Source: Pseudomonadota bacterium (GTDB taxonomy: Bacteria > Pseudomonadota > Gammaproteobacteria > Steroidobacterales > Woeseiaceae). From it: 10,095 nt of DNA. Shown here in pieces: positions 1-6,329 of the stretch; the first letter of the stretch is position 1, and every line of letters begins with the position of its first letter. The translations under genes were made by a program, and so were the position numbers. The notes beneath the pieces are model-generated. The model did no database searches. It saw only the letters and a program-made list of their open reading frames with translations, and was not told the origin of the DNA. The stretch covers positions 1 to 10,095 of the forward strand of contig JADFGH010000053.1 of assembly GCA_022567775.1 (NCBI GenBank), in the 5' to 3' direction.

Positions 1-2
1 CG

Positions 3-737
3 GAGCCCGGAATGTTGTTCGATGGGCTCGGTTTTCAGCCGTGGCAACCGCCGGCGATTGTCGGCAACGTCGCAGAAGATGGCGCCGCGCACGCAGCTGG
101 TATCGAGGAAGGGGATCGCATTACCGCAATAGACGGTGAAAGTGTAGTGACCTTCCGGGACCTGCAGCAGATAGTCAGGGCGCGCCCCCATGAGACAGTG
201 ACCGTCGAACTGATTCGCCGTAACGCAGGACTGTCACGTGAAGTAACGCTTGGTTCGCAGGAACTCGATGGCGTAGTGACAGGCCTGCTCGGGGTCGGCA
301 TCAGCACGGCGTCCACAGATTACTGGTATTTACGAAAATATGCCCCGTTCCCGGCAATTGGCCATGCCATCGAACGCTCGTGGACTTCGATCGCATTCAC
401 GGTTCGCATGCTGTCACGAATGTTGACCGGAGAAGTTTCCATCAAGAATATCAGCGGGCCGATCAACATCGCGCAATACGCCGGCAACTCCGCAGCGGCG
501 GGAATAAACGCATTCCTGAATTTCCTGGCGCTGGTCAGTATCAGCCTGGGTGTGCTGAACCTGCTGCCGATCCCGATTCTCGATGGCGGACAAATTGTGT
601 ATCAGGCCATCGAAGGCCTGAAAGGCAGCCCGCTGTCGGAAAAAGCACAACTTTTCGGACAGAAGGTCGGCATCCTGGCGCTTCTGCTGCTCATGAGTTT
701 CGCCTTTTACAACGACATTGCACGGATAGTCGGATAG
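3..737 (+). CDS. rseP: RseP site-2 intramembrane zinc metalloprotease, C-terminal part (5' end outside window)
   Basis: RseP is an inner-membrane protease that cuts anti-sigma factor RseA after DegS, releasing sigma-E during envelope stress. The frame is open from position 3, before the first ATG at 12, so the gene enters from the left and that ATG is internal. The visible ~244 codons hold a PDZ domain (about nt 50-290, with the typical GIEEGDRITAIDG pattern). This is followed by a linker, the membrane segment ending in NLLPIPILDGG (Asp codon at 582-584, the third zinc ligand of S2P proteases), and a last hydrophobic helix before the TAG stop. The HExxH motif must lie upstream and is not seen. 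The C-terminal tail (KGSPLSEKAQ, then a hydrophobic helix and FYNDIARI) matches the E. coli layout (KGGPVSERVQ, FNDFSRL). bamA starts 9 nt downstream, which suggests cotranscription. Confidence 0.96.
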   Translation, partial: EPGMLFDGLGFQPWQPPAIVGNVAEDGAAHAAGIEEGDRITAIDGESVVTFRDLQQIVRARPHETVTVELIRRNAGLSREVTLGSQELDGVVTGLLGVGISTASTDYWYLRKYAPFPAIGHAIERSWTSIAFTVRMLSRMLTGEVSIKNISGPINIAQYAGNSAAAGINAFLNFLALVSISLGVLNLLPIPILDGGQIVYQAIEGLKGSPLSEKAQLFGQKVGILALLLLMSFAFYNDIARIVG

Positions 738-746
738 GCGCAGCGC

Positions 747-3164
747 ATGTTAAGGACGCATCACTCAATTCGATCCCGCAAGAGAGTTATCTGGCTCCCG
801 GCGCTTCTTTGTGCCTGCCTGATCGCTCCCATCACACTCTTCGCCCAGGCGTCGTTTGTCGTTCGCGACATGCGTGTCGAGGGTCTGCAACGAATCTCTG
901 AAGGTACAGTTTTCAACTATTTGCCGATCAACGTTGGCGACACTATCGATCAACTCAGGATACAGGAGGCAATCCGGGCCCTGTACGATCAGTCGCTGTT
1001 CGACGATATCGAAATGCGTCGCGACGAAGACACCTTGATCATAGTGGTCAGGGAACGTCCGTCGATCGAAAACTTTACGATTGAAGGAAACAAGGATATC
1101 AAGACGGAAGACCTGATGGAGTCGCTGCGCGGCGTCGGGCTTGCACGCGGACGCACTTTCGATAGATCGGTACTCGACAACGTCCAGCAGTTCCTGGAGG
1201 AACAATACTACGATCGGGGGAAATACGGTGTCGTCGTCAGTACCAATGTCACCGAGCGGCCCAACAATACCGTCAGTATCGCAATTAATGTAAAGGAAGG
1301 GGACCGCGCGAAGATTCGCCAGGTCAACATCATCGGCAATCAGAGTTTTGAAGAAGCAGACATTCGCGCAGAGTTCGAACTCGACACTGCCAACTGGCTG
1401 TCCTGGTTTCGCCAGGATGATCGTTACTCAAAAGAGGCGCTCAGTGGCGACCTCGAAACCCTGCGTTCCTTTTACATGGACAGGGGTTACGCAGATTTTC
1501 GTATCGATTCCACGCAAGTTGCGATATCGCCGAATCGTAAGGATATTTACGTCACGATCAATGTTCACGAAGGGGAAAAATATACGATCTCGGACATCAA
1601 GCTCGTGGGCAAAATGGTGGTGCCGGAAGAGCAACTTCGGGCCATGGTGCTTGCGCAGCCAGGTTCCATTTTCAATTTGCAGCTACTGACGGCATCAACC
1701 GAGTTCATGGCGTTTCGACTCGGCGAGGAAGGATACGCGAACGCAGATATTGAGCCAGTGCCCGAGCTTGATCATGAGAACAAGGAAGTTTCGGTAACAT
1801 TTTTTGTCAATCCGAGCAGCCGCGTGTATGTGCGCCGCATAAATTTCAATGGTGTCGACCAGGTTGATGATGAAGTGTTGCGGCGGGAAATGCGGCAGAC
1901 GGAGGGCGCCTATCTTTCGAATCGTCTCATTGATCGTTCAAGAATTCGATTACAGCGCCTGCCCTATATCGAAAGTGTGGAGGTTGAAAACAGTCCGGTC
2001 GACGGAAGTCCGGACCTGGTAGATATCGATTTTGACATCGAGTATCGCATGCCGGGTCAGTTCAGTGGAGGCATCGGATATTCGGAGTCGCAGAAACTGA
2101 TGTTGAATGGCAGCATCATTCACACCAATTTTCTCGGCACCGGCAATCGGGTGGCACTGCAGGCGAACACGGGAAGGTTTTCTACTTTTTACTCGTTGAC
2201 GCACACAGACCCGTATACGACAACAAACGGTGTTAGTAGAACGGTGGGCGTCAACTTCCGGGACATCACGCAGTTCACGTCAGCGTCATCTGATTTTTCA
2301 ACAACGAGTTACGGTGCGTCGCTTGAATACGGCTTCCCGATAACCGAGTTTCAAAGCCTGAGCATCGGTCTTGCGTATAACAACGCGGAGTTGCTCTCGT
2401 CCTCGCGGAGTACAAAGCAATCTCAGGAATGGGTCGCCAACAACGGTAATCCTTTTATTACCGATGTCTCCGGCGGCGCTGCTTTTTTTGGCACCCAGTT
2501 CGATGCTTACGAGCTGATTACCGGCTGGATTTACGACAGCCGGAATCGCGCAATTTTTGCGAATCGGGGTTCACGGCAGCAGGTATTCCTGACTTACGCG
2601 CTGCCGGTCAGTGATGTGCAATACTTCACCGCGCGGTACAATTATACAAAATACATCCCGCTGTTCGGCCCCTGGACATTCAGGGTGAATGCCGAATTGG
2701 GATACGCTCAGGGTCTGGGCGATACGACGGCCGTACCACCCTATAAGCAGTTCTTTGGCGGTGGCCCCGAGTCGATTCGCGGCTACAAGGAGTCCTGGTT
2801 GGGTCCGAGAGACTCATTCGGCAATCCGTATGGCGGTAATGTGTTGGTTGCGAGTCAACTAGAGCTTATAATCCCGCTTCCGCAGAAGTTCCAGAGTCAG
2901 GCACGCGCAAGCATTTTCTACGATATCGGCAACGTATTTAATACCGGCGAAGTTTCCTTTACCGATAAACTGGGTGCCCCGATCAGCTACAAGCCGGATA
3001 TTAATGAATTGAGAACATCCGTCGGTATTGCCGTTCAATGGCTCGCGCCACTCGGGTTGTTCAGGTTCAGTTATGCACTACCGCTGAACGAAGTTACAGG
3101 TAACGACAGGTTTTATGGAGATCAGATCGAGCGGTTTCAGTTCTCCATTGGTCAAGCGTTTTAA
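747..3164 (+). CDS. bamA: BamA outer-membrane protein assembly factor (Omp85 family)
   Basis: BamA is the core of the BAM complex, which folds and inserts beta-barrel proteins into the outer membrane. The 805 residues compare with 810 in E. coli. An N-terminal signal peptide (basic RSRKR, then a hydrophobic stretch ending around LFA at residue 33) is followed by FVVRDMRVEGLQRIS, the usual start of POTRA 1. Five POTRA domains fill roughly residues 36-435 and a 16-strand barrel the remainder. The conserved loop-6 motif appears as GGGPESIRGY, with its arginine at residue 678 (E. coli VRGF). The protein ends in an aromatic residue (FSIGQAF), the usual outer-membrane beta-signal. The chosen ATG lies 9 nt after the rseP stop, with a GGATAGG-like stretch upstream as a weak ribosome site. 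skp follows after 14 nt. Nothing is truncated. Confidence 0.98.
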   Translation: MLRTHHSIRSRKRVIWLPALLCACLIAPITLFAQASFVVRDMRVEGLQRISEGTVFNYLPINVGDTIDQLRIQEAIRALYDQSLFDDIEMRRDEDTLIIVVRERPSIENFTIEGNKDIKTEDLMESLRGVGLARGRTFDRSVLDNVQQFLEEQYYDRGKYGVVVSTNVTERPNNTVSIAINVKEGDRAKIRQVNIIGNQSFEEADIRAEFELDTANWLSWFRQDDRYSKEALSGDLETLRSFYMDRGYADFRIDSTQVAISPNRKDIYVTINVHEGEKYTISDIKLVGKMVVPEEQLRAMVLAQPGSIFNLQLLTASTEFMAFRLGEEGYANADIEPVPELDHENKEVSVTFFVNPSSRVYVRRINFNGVDQVDDEVLRREMRQTEGAYLSNRLIDRSRIRLQRLPYIESVEVENSPVDGSPDLVDIDFDIEYRMPGQFSGGIGYSESQKLMLNGSIIHTNFLGTGNRVALQANTGRFSTFYSLTHTDPYTTTNGVSRTVGVNFRDITQFTSASSDFSTTSYGASLEYGFPITEFQSLSIGLAYNNAELLSSSRSTKQSQEWVANNGNPFITDVSGGAAFFGTQFDAYELITGWIYDSRNRAIFANRGSRQQVFLTYALPVSDVQYFTARYNYTKYIPLFGPWTFRVNAELGYAQGLGDTTAVPPYKQFFGGGPESIRGYKESWLGPRDSFGNPYGGNVLVASQLELIIPLPQKFQSQARASIFYDIGNVFNTGEVSFTDKLGAPISYKPDINELRTSVGIAVQWLAPLGLFRFSYALPLNEVTGNDRFYGDQIERFQFSIGQAF

Positions 3165-3178
3165 GAATTGGATTTTTT

Positions 3179-3715
3179 ATGAATGTTGTAAAGTTACATT
3201 TGGGTAAGGCGATTGCAGTAGTTGCGCTGTTAATTTCATTTACGTTGCCTGTCGTCGCACAGGAATTGAAGATAGGCGTAGTCAACGTACCTGTTCTGAT
3301 GGAGCAGGCGCCACAGGCACGCGTTGCAATGGCGGCATTAGAAGAAGAATTCCAGCCACGTCAACGTGCCATTCTGGCGAAGCAGACTGAATTCAAAGAG
3401 CTCAGTGATAAAGTTCAGCGTGATATTGCAGTTATGGGTGAAACAGAACGCCGCAACGCTGAAAAAGAATTGCGTGATTTGCAACGAGAAGTTACACGGT
3501 TGCAGACCGAGTTTCAGGAGGATCTGAATTTGCGCCGTAACGAAGAACTCGGCAATTTGCAGCGCTCCCTTCTGAAGGAAGTGCAGGACTATGCACAGGC
3601 GGCAGGTTTTGACCTGGTCGTCGGCGACGGTGTTCTGTACGCAAGCACGACGGTCAACATCACCGAAAATGTGCTACGCGCCATGGAAGCGAATTTCCAG
3701 GCCGCGGGTAACTAA
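3179..3715 (+). CDS. skp: Skp/OmpH periplasmic chaperone
   Basis: Skp is a trimeric periplasmic chaperone that holds unfolded outer-membrane proteins on their way to BamA. The 178-residue product starts with a signal peptide whose likely cleavage is VVA|QE after residue 27. The mature protein opens with the family's ELKIGVVNVPVLMEQAPQ. Residues ~45-130 are rich in charged residues, Gln and Leu (for example EKELRDLQREVTRLQ) and would form the long coiled-coil tentacle. The C-terminal part (AAGFDLVVGDGVLYASTTVNITENVL) is the strand region of the trimerisation body. The gene is 14 nt after bamA, the usual partner position. The ribosome site is weak (GGAT about 6 nt before the ATG), so translational coupling to bamA is possible. 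Codon use is somewhat more AT-rich than in the neighbours, for example several GTT, TTG and GCA codons. Confidence 0.96.
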   Translation: MNVVKLHLGKAIAVVALLISFTLPVVAQELKIGVVNVPVLMEQAPQARVAMAALEEEFQPRQRAILAKQTEFKELSDKVQRDIAVMGETERRNAEKELRDLQREVTRLQTEFQEDLNLRRNEELGNLQRSLLKEVQDYAQAAGFDLVVGDGVLYASTTVNITENVLRAMEANFQAAGN

Positions 3716-3753
3716 GCCCGATAAGCCTGAGACGGCACAATAACTTCGTCAAA

Positions 3754-3808
3754 AAATGGCCGAAGAATGCTCAATGACTTTTTGTAAACTCCGCTTGTTC
3801 GGCCATTT
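3754..3808. repeat. Inverted repeat in the skp-lpxD spacer
   Basis: An 11-bp perfect inverted repeat: AAATGGCCGAA at 3754-3764 and its complement TTCGGCCATTT at 3798-3808, around a 33-nt loop. Pairing extends outward by about three more bases after one mismatch. It lies about 38 nt after the skp stop, in the only sizeable non-coding gap of the first half of the window. It could be a transcript-end stem for the rseP-bamA-skp part or a leader structure for lpxD. There is no clean run of T directly after the arm (only TTTCTTTCC), so I do not call it a terminator. Confidence 0.5.
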
Positions 3809-3856
3809 CTTTCCTCGTCCTGCACTCGTTTCAGACATTTCGGGCACTCCGTCGAA

Positions 3857-3877
3857 AATTCTCTTTTCTTGAGAATT
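3857..3877. repeat. Small hairpin in the lpxD leader
   Basis: AATTCTC (3857-3863) and GAGAATT (3871-3877) form a perfect 7-bp stem with a 7-nt loop. The stem ends one base before the in-frame ATG at 3879, so in mRNA it would cover the site a ribosome would need there. It is AT-rich and short, hence weak. Its main use is as an argument that 3879 is not the lpxD start. Confidence 0.4.
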
Positions 3878-3910
3878 CATGGCGCCCCAGTCAGATCTGA
3901 GGTTTGAATC

Positions 3911-3918
3911 AAGGGAGA
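3911..3918 (+). promoter_or_regulatory. Ribosome binding site that sets the lpxD start at TTG 3924
   Basis: AAGGGAGA is a strong Shine-Dalgarno match 5-6 nt upstream of TTG 3924, which is in frame with lpxD. The upstream ATG at 3879 has no comparable site. Starting at the TTG gives MSTSLGELAVQFG, which aligns with the E. coli LpxD N-terminus (SIRLADLAQQLD), and a product of 342 residues against 341 in E. coli. Confidence 0.8.
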
Positions 3919-3923
3919 TTCAA

Positions 3924-4952
3924 TTGTCGACTAGCCTTGGAGAACTGGCGGTACAGTTCGGCTGTGAGCTTGTCGGCGACCCTGCAGCCAGGGTTTCCCG
4001 CGTCGCTACGCTAGCGAATGCCGATTCGGAGTCCCTTAGTTTTTTCGCGAACAAGGCCTACAGGGATGAGCTCCGACAAACGACCGCGGCAGCGGTACTC
4101 GTACATCCCGATGATGCGAGCGATTGTCCGGTTAATGCGTTGCTCGCGGACGATCCTTACCTGGCATACGCGAGAATTGCCGATGTTTTGTATCCGTTCC
4201 CGGACCTTGCGGCGGGAATACACAAATCTGCTGTGGTAGCGTCATCGGCAAGAGTGCCTGACTCTGTGCAGGTATCTGCCAATGTAGTCGTTGAAGACGA
4301 CTGCGTCATTGGCGATCAGGTTTTCATCGGACCCGGTGTTGTCATCGGGCCGCGATGCACAATTGGTGCGGGCACCCGACTTCTCGCGAACGTTACCCTG
4401 GTGCAGGATGTGCAGATGGGCGGGCGATGTATTGTGCATCCGGGCGCGGTGATCGGATCTGACGGCTTCGGCAACGCAATGAGTGACGGGGGATGGGTCA
4501 AGGTGCCCCAGGTAGGCGGCGTACGGATTGGCAATGACGTAGAGATCGGCGCCAACACGACAATCGATCGTGGGGCGATAGACGATACTGTCATCGAAAA
4601 CGGGGTCAGGCTGGACAATCTGATTCAGATCGCACACAACGTACAGATTGGCGAACACACCGCGATGGCGGCGTATACCGGTATTTCCGGGAGCACCATC
4701 ATCGGCAAGCGCTGCATGTTCGCTGGCCGCTCAGGTACCGTCGGGCACATCAATATTTGTGATGACGTTGTTATCGGTGGCCTGTCGATGGTCTCCAAGG
4801 ATATCCGGGAACCCGGCTTCTATGCGGCCAGCTTCGCCGCGGAAAAGGCCGGGAACTGGAAGCGCAAGGTCGCGCGATTCCGGCGTTTGGGTGCATTGGC
4901 GAAGCGGGTGCGGGCACTGGAGAAATCGGCAGGCAGCGATGACGACCGATAA
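3924..4952 (+). CDS. lpxD: LpxD UDP-3-O-acyl-glucosamine N-acyltransferase
   Basis: LpxD transfers a 3-hydroxyacyl chain from acyl-ACP to the 2-amino group of UDP-3-O-acyl-glucosamine, the third step of lipid A synthesis, in the cytoplasm. The N-terminal ~100 residues form the uridine-binding domain. Residues ~105-310 are hexapeptide repeats of a left-handed beta-helix (IGDQVFIGPGVVIGPRCTIG), and the C-terminus is a basic helix. The catalytic histidine sits in QIAHNV and is residue 238 with the TTG start, next to His239 of E. coli. The motif DGGWVKVPQVGGVRIGNDVEIG is also typical. The frame extends upstream to an ATG at 3879 (357 residues), but the added 15 residues match nothing in the family and lack a ribosome site. 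The 3' end overlaps fabZ by 14 bp. Confidence 0.95.
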   Translation: MSTSLGELAVQFGCELVGDPAARVSRVATLANADSESLSFFANKAYRDELRQTTAAAVLVHPDDASDCPVNALLADDPYLAYARIADVLYPFPDLAAGIHKSAVVASSARVPDSVQVSANVVVEDDCVIGDQVFIGPGVVIGPRCTIGAGTRLLANVTLVQDVQMGGRCIVHPGAVIGSDGFGNAMSDGGWVKVPQVGGVRIGNDVEIGANTTIDRGAIDDTVIENGVRLDNLIQIAHNVQIGEHTAMAAYTGISGSTIIGKRCMFAGRSGTVGHINICDDVVIGGLSMVSKDIREPGFYAASFAAEKAGNWKRKVARFRRLGALAKRVRALEKSAGSDDDR

Positions 4953-5394
4953 CATCACGCTGGATGCAAGGCGTATCATGGAATTGCTGCCGCATCGATA
5001 TCCGTTCCTGCTCATCGACAGAATTATCGCGTGCCAGCCCGGCGAGTCGATTACCGCATTGAAAAACGTGACGATCAATGAGCCCGTTTTCCAGGGGCAC
5101 TTTCCAGGCAGACCGGTCATGCCCGGTGTACTTGTCATCGAAGCGATGGCACAGGCCGGTGGTGTCCTGTCTCATGTGACGCTGGGTGACGTCGACCCGA
5201 AACCGCTGTTTTTCCTTGCCGGGGTCAAGAACGCGCGTTTCAGGCGAACGGTGTTGCCGGGCGATCAACTGCTGGTTCAGGTCGACGTTGAGAAAATCAA
5301 ACGCGGCATCTGGTTCTACAAGTGCTCTGCCAGCGTCGACGGACAGGTTGCCGTCACCGCCGACATTACCTGTGCGCCGGGAGCCCAGGAATGA
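4939..5394 (+). CDS. fabZ: FabZ 3-hydroxyacyl-ACP dehydratase
   Basis: FabZ dehydrates (3R)-hydroxyacyl-ACP in fatty-acid elongation. It therefore competes with LpxA and LpxD for the same hydroxyacyl-ACP pool, which is thought to balance phospholipid against lipid A. The 151 residues equal the E. coli length. The hot-dog fold markers are LLPHRYPFLLIDR (17-29) and GHFPGRPVMPGVLVIEAMAQ (53-72), with the catalytic pair His54 and Glu68 at the E. coli positions. The frame is open back to an ATG at 4648 inside lpxD. That extension is only a shadow of lpxD; the start at 4939, with an AGGCAG ribosome site just upstream, gives the family N-terminus. It overlaps lpxD by 14 bp and lpxA by the ATGA junction, so translation is probably coupled. 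Confidence 0.97.
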   Translation: MTTDNITLDARRIMELLPHRYPFLLIDRIIACQPGESITALKNVTINEPVFQGHFPGRPVMPGVLVIEAMAQAGGVLSHVTLGDVDPKPLFFLAGVKNARFRRTVLPGDQLLVQVDVEKIKRGIWFYKCSASVDGQVAVTADITCAPGAQE

Positions 5395-6164
5395 AGATAC
5401 ATCCGACCGCACTCGTCGCCGATTCAGCCGTATTGGCCGACGATGTCGAAGTTGGTCCTTACTCCATTATTGGCGATCACGTTGAAATTGGCGCCGGCAG
5501 TTGCATCGAGAGTCATGTTGTCGTCAATGGTCCTACGCGCATTGGTAAGAACAATCACATTTATCAATTTTCCTCGATCGGCGACGATCCGCAGGACATG
5601 AAGTATGCAGGCGAACCGACACGTCTCGAGATTGGCGATGGCAATACCATCCGCGAGTACTGCACGATCAGTCGTGGCACCGTGCAGGATGAAAGCCTGA
5701 CCTCCATCGGTGATGACAACTGGATCATGGCGTACGTGCATATCGCGCACGACTGCCGGGTTGGCAGTCGAACGATTTTTGCCAACAACGCGACGCTTGC
5801 AGGTCACGTCCATATCGGTGACTGGGTGATATTTGCGGGCTTTTCCGGCGCGCATCAGTTCTGCCGGGTCGGCGCACACAGTTTTATCGGCATGTACGCC
5901 GGGACCAACCGGGATGTACCTGCCTATACACTGGTCGGCGGCCAACCCGCATCGCCGAAGGGCATCAATTCCGAGGGACTGAAACGGCGTGATTTCACGG
6001 TTGATCAGATTCGCAACATCAAGAATGCTTACCGCCTGGTGTACCGCAAGAAGATGAAGCTGGCGGATGCCATTGTGGAAATCGAATCCCTGGTTGCGGA
6101 ACAGCCCGAACTGCGCGTATTTCTCGACTCATTACACACGTCGGAGCGCGGCTTGCTGCGGTAA
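5391..6164 (+). CDS. lpxA: LpxA UDP-N-acetylglucosamine 3-O-acyltransferase
   Basis: LpxA starts lipid A synthesis by moving a 3-hydroxyacyl chain from ACP to the 3-OH of UDP-GlcNAc. The 257 residues compare with 262 in E. coli; the five-residue difference is at the N-terminus (MKIHPTALV against MIDKSAFVHPTAIV). Hexapeptide beta-helix repeats fill residues ~1-190, followed by a helical C-terminal domain (EGLKRRDFTVDQIRNIKNAY). The catalytic His125 of E. coli corresponds to His120 in HIAHDC, and the AHQF motif has His155-Gln156. The ruler position, Gly173 in E. coli, aligns without gaps to Met168, a residue known to restrict Pseudomonas aeruginosa LpxA to C10 chains. The start overlaps the fabZ stop (ATGA); AGGA lies just upstream. 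Confidence 0.97.
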   Translation: MKIHPTALVADSAVLADDVEVGPYSIIGDHVEIGAGSCIESHVVVNGPTRIGKNNHIYQFSSIGDDPQDMKYAGEPTRLEIGDGNTIREYCTISRGTVQDESLTSIGDDNWIMAYVHIAHDCRVGSRTIFANNATLAGHVHIGDWVIFAGFSGAHQFCRVGAHSFIGMYAGTNRDVPAYTLVGGQPASPKGINSEGLKRRDFTVDQIRNIKNAYRLVYRKKMKLADAIVEIESLVAEQPELRVFLDSLHTSERGLLR

Positions 6165-6167
6165 CTG

Positions 6168-6326
6168 GTGTCCTGTCCCGCAAATAAATTTAAAAATCTG
6201 CTGGCCCTTTTTGCCGTTGTCCGTGTTGCTCCTCCTCACGTGGGGCCTGCCACTACTCGTCGTCGCGCCTCGCCACCGGCAAAAAGTTACGCGCATATTT
6301 ATCCATTTATTCACGGGACAGGACAC
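6168..6326. mobile_element. MITE-like inverted-repeat element between lpxA and lpxB
   Basis: The 165-bp lpxA-lpxB spacer is bounded by perfect 13-bp inverted ends, GTGTCCTGTCCCG (6168-6180) and its complement CGGGACAGGACAC (6314-6326). A second perfect 10-bp inverted pair lies inside, CTTTTTGCCG (6207-6216) and CGGCAAAAAG (6277-6286). The 26-27 nt between outer and inner arms also match in inverted orientation at about 16 of 21 positions (AATAAAT-rich). Each arm is therefore ~49 bp, around a ~60-bp core without symmetry. No reading frame of note is inside. I could not find a clear target-site duplication: the flanks read AACTG and TAGAT. It looks like a non-autonomous transposon remnant or REP-type snapback element; I cannot assign a family. 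If transcribed it would fold into one long imperfect hairpin. Confidence 0.72.
6320..6323 (+). promoter_or_regulatory. lpxB ribosome binding site lying inside the element's right end
   Basis: AGGA at 6320-6323, six nt before the ATG at 6330, is the only Shine-Dalgarno-like sequence for lpxB. It belongs to the right terminal repeat of the spacer element, and its pairing partner TCCT is in the left repeat (6171-6174). A TAG directly before the ATG closes the frame, so no earlier lpxB start is possible after the insertion. Confidence 0.65.
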
Positions 6327-6329
6327 TAG

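Noticed and set aside
747..860. Possible lipoprotein signal in BamA (Cys22 and Cys24 in the hydrophobic segment)
   Set aside because: The residues before each Cys do not fit a lipobox, and a normal cleavage site near residue 33 precedes the POTRA start as in other BamA proteins.
380..901. Open frame overlapping the rseP-bamA junction (173 codons, + strand)
   Set aside because: It is out of frame with both genes, rich in Arg, Gln and His as shadow frames are, and has no start site.
3782..3811. Possible sigma-70 promoter before lpxD (TTGTAA, then a T-rich stretch)
   Set aside because: No acceptable -10 hexamer is found at 16-18 nt spacing; too weak to list.
4648..4938. Possible N-terminal extension of FabZ (open frame back to 4648)
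   Set aside because: It lies wholly inside lpxD in another frame and matches no known domain; starting at 4939 gives exactly the E. coli FabZ length with His54 and Glu68 in place.
4771..5412. Antisense open frame (213 codons) across lpxD and fabZ
   Set aside because: It runs opposite two well-supported genes and its composition is that of a reverse-complement shadow.
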